Shown here: positions 15,568-25,769 of the stretch, piece after piece
How the letters are laid out: each line of letters opens with the position of its first letter
Position numbering within the stretch: position 1 is the first letter of the stretch
Assembly: GCF_004023625.1 (NCBI RefSeq)
Contig: NZ_RPDJ01000027.1
Coordinates: 1-64,000, forward strand
Length of the DNA stretch: 64,000 nucleotides
DNA from: Streptomyces cavernae
GTDB lineage: Bacteria; Actinomycetota; Actinomycetes; Streptomycetales; Streptomycetaceae
Direction: 5' to 3'
Program-made: the position numbers and the translations under genes
Notes under the pieces: generated by a model
The model's database searches: none
What the model was told of the DNA's origin: nothing
The model's input: the letters and a program-made list of their open reading frames with translations, nothing else

Positions 15568-17157
15568 TCAGGCCAGGTTGACCGACCGCACCGAGGTGGC
15601 CCCGATCTCGGCACCCACCTCGGCCACCACGTTCTGCGGAACCGTGTCGTCGACCGTGAGCACCGCCAGGGCCTCGCCCCCGGCGGCCAGCCGGGACACC
15701 TGCATACCGGCGATGTTGATCCCGGCCTCACCGAGGATGCGACCCACCGTGCCGACCACACCGGGACGGTCGGTGTAGCGGAGCACGATCATGTGGTCGG
15801 CGAGCGACAGATCGACGTCGTACTCACCGACGGCCACGATCTTCTGGTGGTGCTTGGGACCGGCCAGCGTGCCGGAGACCGACACCTCCTCGCCGTCACC
15901 GAGCGTGCCCCGCACCGTCACGACGTTTCGGTGGTCCGCCGACTCCGAGCTGGTCGTCAGCCGCACCTCGACACCGCGCTCCTGCGCGAACAGCGGGGCG
16001 TTGACGTAGGACACGGTCTCGTCGACGACGTCCTCGAACACGCCCTTCAGCGCGGAGAGTTCGAGCACCTTCACATCGTGCTGAGTGATCTCGCCGTACA
16101 CCTCGACGTCCAGCCGGACGGCGACCTCGCCCGCGAGGGCGGTGAAGATCCGGCCGAGCTTCTCGGCGAGCGGCAGACCCGGCTTGACGTCCTCGGCGAT
16201 CACGCCGCCCTGGACGTTCACGGCGTCCGGCACCAGTTCACCCGCGAGCGCGAGCCGCACCGACCTGGCGACCGCGATGCCCGCCTTCTCCTGGGCCTCG
16301 TCCGTGGACGCACCGAGGTGGGGGGTGCACACGACCTGGTCGAACTGGAACAGCGGGGAGTCCGTGCACGGCTCCTTCGCGTACACGTCCAGTCCGGCGC
16401 CCGCGACGCGGCCCTCCTTGAGGGCCGAGTACAGGGCCTCCTCGTCGACGATCCCGCCGCGCGCGGCGTTGACGATCCGCACCGACGGCTTGACCTTGTG
16501 CAGCGCCTCGTTGCCGATGAGACCGAGGGTCTCCGGGGTCTTGGGCAGGTGGACGGTGATGAAGTCGGAGACCTCGAGCAGCTCGTCCAGCGAGAGGACC
16601 TTCACGCCCATCTGCGCGGCCCGCGCCGGCTGGACGTAGGGGTCGTAGGCGACGACCTTCATCCCGAACGCGGACATGCGCTGCGCGACGAGCGCACCGA
16701 TGCGGCCCAGACCCACGACACCGAGGGTCTTCTCCGCGAGCTCCACACCCGTGTACTTGCTGCGCTTCCACTCGCCGTTCTTCAGAGCGGAGTTGGCCTG
16801 CGGGATGTTGCGCGCGGTGGCCAGGAGCAGACCGCAGGCCAGCTCGGCCGCGGTGACGATGTTGGAGGTGGGGGCGTTGACGACCATCACGCCGGCCTTG
16901 GTGGCGGCGGAGACGTCGACGTTGTCCAGGCCGACGCCGGCTCGTGCGACGACCTTGAGCTTGTTCGCGGCGGCGATGGCCTCCGCGTCGACCTTGGTGG
17001 CGGAACGGATCAGGATGGCGTCGACGTCTGCGATGGCCGGGAGCAGCTCGGCACGGTCTGCTCCGTTGCACTGCCGGATCTCGAAGTCCGGGCCCAGCGC
17101 ATCGACGGTGGCGGGAGACAGCTCTTCAGCGATGAGTACGACGGGTTTCGAGCTCAC
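15568..17157 (-). CDS. serA: D-3-phosphoglycerate dehydrogenase SerA
   Basis: SerA makes phosphohydroxypyruvate from 3-phosphoglycerate, the first step of serine synthesis. It has 529 residues, the long actinobacterial form. The catalytic and NAD domains show ARAGVGLDNVDV, GLGRIGALVAQRM (near 149), NAARGGIVDEEAL and the active-site His in TPHLGASTDEAQ. An intervening domain and a C-terminal ACT domain (RPGVVGTVGRILGEAGINI) follow, which in relatives bind serine for feedback control. The GTG at 17157 begins the family-typical SSKPVVLIAEE. The 303-base gap to ilvC holds the ilvC terminator and probably the serA promoter, but I could not assign -35/-10 boxes. Confidence 0.95.
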   Translation of the reverse strand: MSSKPVVLIAEELSPATVDALGPDFEIRQCNGADRAELLPAIADVDAILIRSATKVDAEAIAAANKLKVVARAGVGLDNVDVSAATKAGVMVVNAPTSNIVTAAELACGLLLATARNIPQANSALKNGEWKRSKYTGVELAEKTLGVVGLGRIGALVAQRMSAFGMKVVAYDPYVQPARAAQMGVKVLSLDELLEVSDFITVHLPKTPETLGLIGNEALHKVKPSVRIVNAARGGIVDEEALYSALKEGRVAGAGLDVYAKEPCTDSPLFQFDQVVCTPHLGASTDEAQEKAGIAVARSVRLALAGELVPDAVNVQGGVIAEDVKPGLPLAEKLGRIFTALAGEVAVRLDVEVYGEITQHDVKVLELSALKGVFEDVVDETVSYVNAPLFAQERGVEVRLTTSSESADHRNVVTVRGTLGDGEEVSVSGTLAGPKHHQKIVAVGEYDVDLSLADHMIVLRYTDRPGVVGTVGRILGEAGINIAGMQVSRLAAGGEALAVLTVDDTVPQNVVAEVGAEIGATSVRSVNLA

Positions 17158-17421
17158 GTGAGTCCTCACAAGTCCAATGCGGACGGCCGTCCCGACGGCC
17201 GCATGCGGTGGAGGGGAGCGGCACCTGCGGTTCCTCGGTGTCGCTTGGGCCGCGTGGAAGACGCACGACGCTGTGGGCCTGACGCGTATGTTGTGCAGCA
17301 GTGTAGTGGGGCGATGGCGCCCCTCGCCCGTCCGAGCGGAAGGATCACTCGGACGAGCTCCCAACCGGCAACCAGCCCCTCCGGAGTTCGGGGAACGGGG
17401 TCCGGTACGGAGCCCCGGGAC

Positions 17422-17444
17422 GGCGCCCCCACGCGGGGGGCGCC
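17422..17444 (-). terminator. terminator of ilvC
   Basis: A 9-bp stem (ggcgccccc / gggggcgcc) with loop acgcg starts 17 bases after the ilvC stop. Confidence 0.6.
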
Positions 17445-17460
17445 ATCACCGCGAGAGGAC

Positions 17461-18459
<999 letters not shown>

Positions 18460-18554
18460 TTTGGGTTCTCTCCTTGGTGTGCAGGTGTTGCGTCCCACCG
18501 TACGGCGGTGAGGCAGGGGAAAGTTTCGGGGTCTCGCCATACGGGCGAGTGAAT

Positions 18555-18582
18555 CGGGGGGCCGGCGTGTGCCGGCCCCCCG
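18555..18582 (-). terminator. 12-bp hairpin between ilvN and ilvC
   Basis: A perfect 12-bp stem (cggggggccggc / gccggccccccg) closed by gtgt begins 10 bases after the ilvN stop. There is no T-tract. It may terminate part of the ilvBN transcript or act as an mRNA processing or stability element. Confidence 0.6.
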
Positions 18583-18591
18583 ATGTGCTTG

Positions 18592-19119
18592 TTACGCGGA
18601 GCGGTCCAGCGCCCGCAGCGACCGGTCGGTGATGGAACGGGCGCCACGGCCGATCGCGATGGTGCCGGACTGAACCAGTTCCTTGATCCCGTACGGCTCC
18701 AGCATCTTGAGCATGGCGGACAGCTTGTCGCTGCTGCCGGTCGCCTCGATGGTGACGGCCTCGGGAGAGACGTCCACGGTCTTGGCGCGGAACAGCTGGA
18801 CGATCTCGATGATCTGGGAGCGCGTCTCGTTGTCCGCACGCACCTTCACCAGAACGAGTTCCCGCTGAACGGCCGAACCCGGTTCGAGTTCGACGATCTT
18901 CAGGACGTTGACGAGCTTGTTGAGCTGCTTGGTGACCTGTTCGAGCGGCAGGTCCTCGACATTCACCACGATGGTGATGCGGGAGATGTCGGGGTGCTCG
19001 GTGACGCCGACGGCGAGCGAGTCGATGTTGAAGCCGCGGCGGGAGAACAGCGCGGCGATCCGGGCGAGGATGCCCGGCGTGTTCTCGACGAGGACCGAGA
19101 GCGTGTGCTTGCTGGACAT
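18592..19119 (-). CDS. ilvN: acetolactate synthase small (regulatory) subunit IlvN
   Basis: This 175-residue regulatory subunit of acetohydroxyacid synthase activates IlvB and confers valine feedback inhibition. The N-terminal ACT domain is clear (LSVLVENTPGILARIAALFS, RGFNIDSLAVGVTEHPDISR), followed by the C-terminal ACT-like activation domain. The ATG has an AAGGAAGAGGA ribosome site. It follows ilvB by about 50 bases on the same strand. Confidence 0.96.
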   Translation of the reverse strand: MSSKHTLSVLVENTPGILARIAALFSRRGFNIDSLAVGVTEHPDISRITIVVNVEDLPLEQVTKQLNKLVNVLKIVELEPGSAVQRELVLVKVRADNETRSQIIEIVQLFRAKTVDVSPEAVTIEATGSSDKLSAMLKMLEPYGIKELVQSGTIAIGRGARSITDRSLRALDRSA

Positions 19120-19168
19120 GGTTGGTCTTCCTCTTCCTTGAGTCCCTTGGGTCCCTGAGCCCGTGCTC

Positions 19169-21019
19169 TCAGTCGTCGTTGTCGCCGAAGTCGGGACGGA
19201 CGTCCCGGGCGGCCATGATCGTGTCGTTCGAGGTGCCGGCGGCGACCATCGGCCACACCATCGCGTCCTCGTGCACGATGAAGTCGATGACCACCGGCCG
19301 GTCGTTGATCGCGTTGGCCTCGGCGATGACCTTGTCCAGCTCGTCGGGGGACTCGCAGCGGAGGGCGTGGCAGCCCATGGCCTCCGACAGCTTCACGAAG
19401 TCGGGGACGCGGGTGCCCCTGGCCTCCGGGTTGACGTCGTCGGGACCGGAGTGCAGGACCGTGTTGGAGTAGCGCTGGTTGTAGAACAGGGTCTGCCACT
19501 GGCGGACCATCCCGAGGGCGCCGTTGTTGATGATGGCGACCTTGATCGGGATGTTGTTCAGGGCGCAGGTGGTGAGCTCCTGGTTGGTCATCTGGAAGCA
19601 GCCGTCACCGTCGATCGCCCAGACGGTCCTTTCGGGGGCTCCGGCCTTGGCGCCCATCGCGGCCGGGACCGCGTAGCCCATCGTCCCGGCGCCACCGGAG
19701 TTCAGCCAGGTGGCCGGCTTGTCGTACTCGATGAAGTGGGCGGCCCACATCTGGTGCTGGCCGACGCCCGCCGTGAAGATCGTCCCCTCCGGTGCGAGCT
19801 GTCCGATGCGCTCGATGACCTGCTGCGGGGAGAGTGAGCCGTCCTCGGGCTGGTCGTAGCCGAGCGGGTAGGTCTCGCGCCAGCGGTTCAGGTCCTTCCA
19901 CCAGGCGGCGTAGTCGCCGGTGCTGCCCTCGCTGTGCTCCTTCTGCACGGCCTGGATCAGGTCGGCGATGACCTCGCGGGCGTCACCGACGATCGGCACG
20001 TCGGCGGCGCGGTTCTTGCCGATCTCGGCCGGGTCGATGTCCGCGTGGACGATCTTGGCGAACGGGGCGAAGCTGTCCAGCTTCCCGGTGACGCGGTCGT
20101 CGAAGCGGGCGCCGAGCGCGACGATCAGGTCGGCCTTCTGCAACGAGGTGACGGCGGCCACCGAGCCGTGCATACCGGGCATGCCGAGGTGCTGCGGGTG
20201 GCTGTCGGGGAACGCTCCCAGCGCCATCAGCGTGGTGGTGACCGGCGCCCCGGTCAGCTCCGCCAGGACCTTCAGCTCGGCGGTGGCGCGGGCCTTGAGG
20301 ACACCGCCGCCGACATACAGCACCGGCCGCTTGGCCGCGGTGATCAGCTTGGCGGCCTCGCGGATCTGCTTGGCGTGCGGCTTGGTGACGGGCCGGTAGC
20401 CGGGCAGGTCCATGGTCGGCGGCCAGGTGAAGGTCGTCTTCGCCTGGAGGATGTCCTTGGGGATGTCGACCAGGACCGGTCCCGGGCGGCCGGTGGAGGC
20501 GATGTGGAACGCCTGCGCGATCGCCCGCGGGATGTCCTCCGCCTTGGTGACCAGGAAGCTGTGCTTGGTGATCGGCATGGTGATGCCGACGATGTCCGCC
20601 TCCTGGAAGGCGTCCGTACCGATCGACTTGGACACGACCTGCCCGGTGATCGCGACCAGCGGCACGGAGTCCATGTGCGCGTCCGCGATCGGGGTGACCA
20701 GGTTGGTGGCGCCCGGCCCGGACGTCGCCATGCACACCCCGACCTTGCCGGTGGCCTGCGCGTAGCCGGTGGCCGCGTGGCCGGCGCCCTGCTCGTGGCG
20801 GACCAGCACGTGGCGCACCCGCGTGGAGTCCATCATCGGGTCGTAGGCGGGGAGGATGGTGCCCCCGGGAATGCCGAATACCGTCTCGGCGCCGACCTCC
20901 TCGAGCGAACGGATGAGGGACTGCGCACCCGTGACGTGCTCGGGAGCGGACTGCTGCCCAGAGGAACGGGGCCGCGGCTGCGGATGGTGGGCCCCGGTGG
21001 CCTGCTCGGTCATCGGCAT
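19169..21019 (-). CDS. ilvB: acetolactate synthase large (catalytic) subunit IlvB
   Basis: This TPP enzyme makes acetolactate and acetohydroxybutyrate. It has 616 residues. The catalytic glutamate lies in VRHEQGAGHAATGYAQATGK (near 74), an FAD-type middle domain follows, and the TPP motif is GDGCFQMTNQELTTC (near 473). The ATG at 21019 (MPMTEQATGA) follows GAGAAGAG closely; the ATG two codons on is equally possible. Expression is probably set by the attenuator and leader peptide just upstream. First gene of the ilvBNC group. Confidence 0.95.
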   Translation of the reverse strand: MPMTEQATGAHHPQPRPRSSGQQSAPEHVTGAQSLIRSLEEVGAETVFGIPGGTILPAYDPMMDSTRVRHVLVRHEQGAGHAATGYAQATGKVGVCMATSGPGATNLVTPIADAHMDSVPLVAITGQVVSKSIGTDAFQEADIVGITMPITKHSFLVTKAEDIPRAIAQAFHIASTGRPGPVLVDIPKDILQAKTTFTWPPTMDLPGYRPVTKPHAKQIREAAKLITAAKRPVLYVGGGVLKARATAELKVLAELTGAPVTTTLMALGAFPDSHPQHLGMPGMHGSVAAVTSLQKADLIVALGARFDDRVTGKLDSFAPFAKIVHADIDPAEIGKNRAADVPIVGDAREVIADLIQAVQKEHSEGSTGDYAAWWKDLNRWRETYPLGYDQPEDGSLSPQQVIERIGQLAPEGTIFTAGVGQHQMWAAHFIEYDKPATWLNSGGAGTMGYAVPAAMGAKAGAPERTVWAIDGDGCFQMTNQELTTCALNNIPIKVAIINNGALGMVRQWQTLFYNQRYSNTVLHSGPDDVNPEARGTRVPDFVKLSEAMGCHALRCESPDELDKVIAEANAINDRPVVIDFIVHEDAMVWPMVAAGTSNDTIMAARDVRPDFGDNDD

Positions 21020-21082
21020 TCTCTTCTCGATGCTGAGGGTTTTTGCGAATTTTGTACTGGGTTCGACTGGCACTCGTGCAAC

Positions 21083-21116
21083 AAAAAACCCCTCGTGCCG
21101 TGAGGCAAGCGAGGGG
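21083..21116 (-). terminator. ilvB attenuator (intrinsic terminator)
   Basis: On the minus strand cccctcg pairs with cgagggg (21089-21095 with 21110-21116), an inner tgcc/ggca stem extends it, and six T residues follow (21083-21088). It lies between the leader peptide gene and ilvB, the classic attenuator position. Confidence 0.88.
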
Positions 21117-21171
21117 AGCGCGCCGGGTGCGGTCGCCGGGTGTTCCGGATCGTCCTCCGGAGGGCCCAGCG

Positions 21172-21213
21172 TCAGCCGACGCGCTGTCCAAGTACGAGAA
21201 TTCGGGTGCGCAT
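21172..21213 (-). CDS. ilvB leader peptide MRTRILVLGQRVG
   Basis: This is a 13-residue ORF with the run Ile-Leu-Val-Leu, the products of the operon it precedes. A leader peptide of almost this sequence upstream of ilvB has been described for streptomycetes in comparative work on actinobacterial attenuation. When charged Ile, Leu or Val tRNAs run short, the ribosome should stall on att ctc gta ctt and block the terminator at 21083-21116. GGGAGGG lies upstream of the ATG. Confidence 0.9.
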   Translation of the reverse strand: MRTRILVLGQRVG

Positions 21214-21246
21214 GGGACTGACCCTCCCCCCGGCACACTGTCAATG

Positions 21247-24200
21247 TCAAGTGGGTGGGACGGGAGTCTCATTATGTGAGCGCAGTACCATGCTTCCTCC
21301 GTAGACGGCGGGAAGGCCTCCTGTGTACACTCCCGCGCCCCCGCCCGCCAGACCCGAGCCGGTGCCCGTCAGTGCGCCGCTGCCGGTCAGTCCCACGCCG
21401 CCGCTCGCAAGTCCTGCGCCGCCGCCCGTCAGAACCGGCTCGGCGGGGCCGCCGTGCGGTACGGCGTAGTGCCCGGAGGACAGCGCGCGGCGCAGCCGGT
21501 ACTCGTCCAGCGGGCCGGAGAACGCCATGCCCTGGCCGTGGGTGCAGCCCATTTCGCGCAGGGCGCTGACCTGCTCCGGCAGATCCACGCCGTCCGCGAC
21601 CGACTGCAGCCCCAGATCACTCGCGATGCGCAGCAGCCCGCTGGTGATCTTGTGCAGCCGCGCCGACTCCACCACGCCCTCGACCAGCCCTCGGTCGAGT
21701 TTGAGCACGTCGACGGGGAGACGCCGTAGGACCGTGATGGCCGCGTAGCCGCTGCCGAATCCGTCGAGCGCGATCCGGACACCCAGTCTGCGCAGGGCGT
21801 TCAGCCTGCGCTCCAGCTCGTCCAGGGAGACCTTGGGGTCCGTTTCGGCCAGTTCGATGACCAGGCCGCCGGAGGGCAGGCCGTGCCGGGTGAGCAGGGC
21901 CTCGATGGAGCTCAGCGGCATCGAACGGTCCAGCAGTCTGCGGGCGCTCATGCGTACGGCGACCGGCGCGGTGAGCCCGGACTGTGCCCGGTCGGCTGCC
22001 TGGGAGACGGCCTCCTCCAGCGTCCAGCGGCCCAGTTCGGCCGTACGGTCGCCGTCCTCGGCGACGCGCATGAACTCGGCCGGGGTGAACAGCACGCCCT
22101 GTGCCGAGCGCCAGCGCGGCTGGGCCTCGACCGCGGTGATCCGGCCGGTCCCCAGACTCACCACGGGCTGGTGCAGCAGCGCGAACTCGCCGTCGTGCAG
22201 GGCGGCGCGCAGCCGGGTGGCGAGTTCGGCCTTGCGGACGACGTCCTGCTGCATCTGCGGCGCGTACAGCTCCACGCGCCCCTTGCCCGCCGCCTTGGCG
22301 CGGTACATCGCCAGGTCCGCGTTGCGCAGCAGCTCACCGGCGCCGAGGCCCGGCTCGGCGAAGGCGACGCCGATGGAGGCTGCGACCCGGACATCGTTGC
22401 CCTCGATGTCGTACGGCTGCGAGAGCGTGACTCTCAACCGGTCGGCCAGCTCGAAGATATGGCGTTCCCGGGCGGTGCGGTCGCGGGTGCCGTCCCCGAC
22501 GATCAGGGCCGCGAACTCGTCGCCGCCCAGGCGTGCTGCCGTGTCGCCGTGCCGGACGGACGCCTCGAGTCTGCGCGCGGCCTCGACCAGCAGTTCGTCG
22601 CCCGCCTGGTGGCCGATGGTGTCGTTGACGGCCTTGAAGCCGTCGAGGTCGATGAAGAGCACGGCGGTGCCGCGGTCCGTCGCGCGGCGGCCGGAGATCG
22701 CCTGCTGGACGCGCTGGGTGAACAGGGCGCGGTTGGGCAGGTCGGTGAGCGGGTCGTGCTCGGCGTTGTGCTGCAACTGGGCCTGCAGTCTCACCCGTTC
22801 GGTGACGTCGCGGCTGTTGAGGATGAGGCCGCCGTGGTGCCGGTTGATGGTGGACTCCACATTGAGCCAGCCGCCGTCGCCCGACTTGAAGCGGCACTCG
22901 ATGCGGGTGGTGGGTTCCTCGGCGTGGCCGGCGGCCAGGAACCGGCGCACCTCGTGCACCACGCAGCCGAGGTCCTCCGGGTGGATCAGCGAGGCGAGTT
23001 CGGTTCCGACGAGGTCCTCGGCGTCCCGGCCGTAGACCCCGGCGGCGGCCGGGCTCACGTACCGCAGGATGCCGTTGGGCGCGGCGATCATGATGACGTC
23101 GCTGGAGTCCTGCACCAGGGAGCGGAAGTAGTTCTCCTTCTGGGCGAGTTCCTGGGTGAGCGTGATGTTGTCGAGCAGCATGATGCCCTGGCGCACGACG
23201 AGGGCGAGGACGACGGCTCCGGCGGTGATGAGGACCACGCGGTCGGGGCTGCGGCCGTCGAGGACGTTGTAGAGGATCCCCAACGTGCAGACGGCGGCGG
23301 CCAGATACGGCGTGAGCGCGGCGAGCGATCCCGCGATGGGCCGGGTCGGCGCGAGGCCGCGGTCTCCTTCGGCAAGGGGCACCGCGGACGGTTCTCCCGA
23401 TCGGGGGCCGGGCAAACGGCCGTCCTGGAAGTCCGGTGCCCGGCTGTGCTCCTCGCGCGTGTGTTCATCCCGCGTGTTTTCCTCGTCGGCCTTCGGGCCG
23501 GTGCGGGCACCCACCCAGGGGGCATAGGCGAGCAGCAGCGATCCGGCGAACCAGCCGGCGTCGAGCAGCTGCCCGGAGTGGTAGGTACTGTGCAGCAGGG
23601 GCGAGGTGAACAGCGCGTCGCACATCACGGTGACAGCGAGTGCCCCGATCGCCGTGTTCACTGCCGATCGGCTTTCCGAGGAGCGCCGGAAGTGCAGGGC
23701 CAGCACCATGCTGACCAGGGCGATGTCCAGCAGGGGGTAGGCGAGCGAGAGCGCCGTGTGTGCGACGCTCGGTCCGCCGGACTTCGCCGTCTGGGCCAGT
23801 GCGAGGCTCCAGGAGAGCGTCAGCAGCGAGCCGCCGATCAGCCAGGAGTCCAGCGCCAGACAGACCCAACCCGCCTTCGTCGCCGGGCGTTTGGCCAGCA
23901 CGAGCAGACCGACGATGGCCGGCGGCGCGAAGCACAGGAAGAACAGGTCGGCGTAGCTCGGTTTGGGCACACTGCGGTCGAGGACCACCTCGTACCAGCC
24001 CCAGACCCCGTTGCCCAGAGCTGCCATCGTGGAGGAGATCGCGAACAGCAACCAGGCCGGCCGAAGGCGGTTGTGCTGCCCGCGGGCGTAATGGAAACAG
24101 GAGATCGCCGCCGCGGCTGCCGCTGCGGCGAGCCCGAAGTCGCCCATGATCAGGGCGAGTCGGGGCGAGCCCCAGCCGAGCGCGGAGCCCACGGCGTATC

Positions 24201-24294
24201 CCGCGCACACGAGGGCCAGCCCGAGTTGGGGCACCAGATTCGTGCTGCCGCCGGAGACCGGTCGGCGGGTCATCAGCGCCACCGGGGAGCTCAC
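21247..24294 (-). CDS. cdgE: membrane GGDEF/EAL protein with degenerate EAL domain (CdgE-like)
   Basis: This protein of about 1015 residues turns over or senses cyclic di-GMP. It has an N-terminal block of about nine membrane segments (residues 10-330), a PAS domain (NYFRSLVQDSSDVIMIA, near 388-510), an intact GGDEF domain (DLDGFKAVND, LGGDEFAAL near 588), then an EAL domain. The EAL motifs are degraded: VEAQPRW for EALxRW, RMSARRL for the NLS motif, ELAETD for EITE, ALDGFGSGY for DDFGTGY and VADGVD for AEGVE. It should therefore be at most a diguanylate cyclase. The GTG at 24294 follows GGGAGG; the frame stays open to 24723 through Arg/Pro-rich codons. The name follows the gene next to ilvB in S. 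coelicolor, from memory. Confidence 0.8.
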   Translation of the reverse strand: MSSPVALMTRRPVSGGSTNLVPQLGLALVCAGYAVGSALGWGSPRLALIMGDFGLAAAAAAAAISCFHYARGQHNRLRPAWLLFAISSTMAALGNGVWGWYEVVLDRSVPKPSYADLFFLCFAPPAIVGLLVLAKRPATKAGWVCLALDSWLIGGSLLTLSWSLALAQTAKSGGPSVAHTALSLAYPLLDIALVSMVLALHFRRSSESRSAVNTAIGALAVTVMCDALFTSPLLHSTYHSGQLLDAGWFAGSLLLAYAPWVGARTGPKADEENTRDEHTREEHSRAPDFQDGRLPGPRSGEPSAVPLAEGDRGLAPTRPIAGSLAALTPYLAAAVCTLGILYNVLDGRSPDRVVLITAGAVVLALVVRQGIMLLDNITLTQELAQKENYFRSLVQDSSDVIMIAAPNGILRYVSPAAAGVYGRDAEDLVGTELASLIHPEDLGCVVHEVRRFLAAGHAEEPTTRIECRFKSGDGGWLNVESTINRHHGGLILNSRDVTERVRLQAQLQHNAEHDPLTDLPNRALFTQRVQQAISGRRATDRGTAVLFIDLDGFKAVNDTIGHQAGDELLVEAARRLEASVRHGDTAARLGGDEFAALIVGDGTRDRTARERHIFELADRLRVTLSQPYDIEGNDVRVAASIGVAFAEPGLGAGELLRNADLAMYRAKAAGKGRVELYAPQMQQDVVRKAELATRLRAALHDGEFALLHQPVVSLGTGRITAVEAQPRWRSAQGVLFTPAEFMRVAEDGDRTAELGRWTLEEAVSQAADRAQSGLTAPVAVRMSARRLLDRSMPLSSIEALLTRHGLPSGGLVIELAETDPKVSLDELERRLNALRRLGVRIALDGFGSGYAAITVLRRLPVDVLKLDRGLVEGVVESARLHKITSGLLRIASDLGLQSVADGVDLPEQVSALREMGCTHGQGMAFSGPLDEYRLRRALSSGHYAVPHGGPAEPVLTGGGAGLASGGVGLTGSGALTGTGSGLAGGGAGVYTGGLPAVYGGSMVLRSHNETPVPPT

Positions 24295-24753
24295 CGTGCC
24301 TCCCGGGTCCGCGCCGCTGTGGCGTCCCTGCGGTCCCGGTGTGCTGGGTGGGTGTGCCGCCTGCGACCACCGGGCCTGCGGTGGTGCTGGCCGCCGTGGC
24401 CGTGGCGGGCGCCATGGCCGTGGTGACAGAGATGACCTTGGTGCCCGTGACCGTGCCCGCCGGTGTGGCCGTTCCGGCCATCGAGGCCTCGGCTGCGTGC
24501 CGGAGTCCGCCAGGGTCGTCGCCCGCGGACCCGTCGCGTCGGATCGTTCGTCCCTAGGCCGTGCATCGCCCGTCGCCCCCCTCGCAGTCCTGATCTTCCG
24601 TCCCCGGCGCCGAACGGTGCGCGGCGCTGCCCCTGCCGTGGACGATACACCAGGATCGTCACTCAGGGACATAGTTCCTCTACTCTCCGTGACGACCAGC
24701 GAGGATGCGGGCACGCGGCGCATACGGAGGACTGCGGAGGGTGTGCGCGACGG
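24295..24753. other. GC-rich low-complexity gap
   Basis: No separate gene is supported here. The minus-strand frame of cdgE remains open up to 24723 but encodes Arg/Pro-rich low-complexity sequence with no ribosome site at its far end. The cdgE promoter is expected here; I see no clear -35/-10 pair. Confidence 0.5.
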
Positions 24754-25695
24754 CTAGGCGCCGGTCCTGAGCACCTCGTTGGCCAGAGGCTCCCCTTGCG
24801 CGAACCGGTTCAACTGCGCCACCAGGAGTCGCTTCGCGCGCGGCAAGTACGCGGATGTGGGGCCGCCGGCGTGCGGGCTGATGAGCACACCGGGCGCGTG
24901 CCACAACGGGTGGCCCGGAGGCAGCGGTTCGGGGTCGGTGACGTCCAGGGCCGCCATGATCCGGCCGCTCTCCAGCTCGGTCAGCAGCGCCTTGGTGTCG
25001 ACGACACCGCCGCGGGCCACGTTCACCAGCAGCGCGCCGTCCTTCATCCGCGTCAGGAAATCAGCGTTGACCAGGTGCTTCGTCTGCTCCGTGAGCGGCG
25101 TGATGAGGACCACCACGTCGGCGTCCGGGAGCAGCGAGGGCAGCTCGGAAATCGGATGCACGGGACCGCGCTCCGTCTCGCGTGCGGAGCGCGCGACGCG
25201 CGTCACCCGCGTGAGCTCGAACGGCGCGAGCCGGTCCTCGATGGCGGCACCGACCGAGCCGTAGCCGATGATCAGCACGGACTTGTCGGCGAGCGCCGGG
25301 CGGAACCCGGAACGCCACTCCTCGCGGTCCTGGCCGCGGACGAAGTCGGGGATGCCGCGCAGCGAGGCGAGGATCAGGGTCAGGGTGAGTTCGGCGGTGC
25401 TGGCGTCGTGCACGCCGCGCGCGTTGCACAACTGAACTCCCTCCGGCAGGAGTTCGAGACCCGGCTGGACGTGGTCGATACCGGCCGAGAGCGTCTGAAC
25501 CACCCGTACGGAGGTCATTTCGGCCATGGGACGGATCGATATGTCACTGCTCTTCATGTACGGCACGACGTAGAACGCGCAGTCGGCCGGATCCGCGGGG
25601 AAGTCCGCCCCGCCGTCCCAGTAGCGATAGGTGAACTTGCCGGGGAGTCCGTCGAGCTCGTCCGCGCGGAAAGGAAGCCATACATCGAAGGTCAT
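24754..25695 (-). CDS. D-isomer-specific 2-hydroxyacid dehydrogenase
   Basis: This 313-residue NAD(P)-dependent oxidoreductase belongs to the D-2-hydroxyacid dehydrogenase family. The Rossmann motif is GYGSVGAAIEDRL (near 145). The substrate Arg lies in NVARGGVVDTKAL (near 226) and the catalytic His in SPHAGGPTSAY (near 280). The substrate (glyoxylate, hydroxypyruvate or another 2-oxo acid) cannot be told. It is divergent from the aldo/keto reductase, whose start is 74 bases away. No ribosome site precedes the ATG, so it may be translated from a leaderless or short-leader mRNA. Confidence 0.88.
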   Translation of the reverse strand: MTFDVWLPFRADELDGLPGKFTYRYWDGGADFPADPADCAFYVVPYMKSSDISIRPMAEMTSVRVVQTLSAGIDHVQPGLELLPEGVQLCNARGVHDASTAELTLTLILASLRGIPDFVRGQDREEWRSGFRPALADKSVLIIGYGSVGAAIEDRLAPFELTRVTRVARSARETERGPVHPISELPSLLPDADVVVLITPLTEQTKHLVNADFLTRMKDGALLVNVARGGVVDTKALLTELESGRIMAALDVTDPEPLPPGHPLWHAPGVLISPHAGGPTSAYLPRAKRLLVAQLNRFAQGEPLANEVLRTGA

Positions 25696-25769
25696 GCTCT
25701 GGAGGCTATGCGAAGCGGCCCGCCATGCAGAGGTTAGGTTGGGGGCCGGGAGAGGGAGGGCACGGCCAG

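Noticed and set aside
21239..21250. Two TTGACA hexamers (minus strand) as ilvB -35 boxes
   Set aside because: They are adjacent direct repeats, but no acceptable -10 lies at 16-19 bases before the leader gene, so I do not call a promoter.
24294..24723. Upstream extension of the CdgE-like protein to 24723
   Set aside because: Open, but Arg/Pro-rich and without a ribosome site; GTG at 24294 has one. Not fully excluded.
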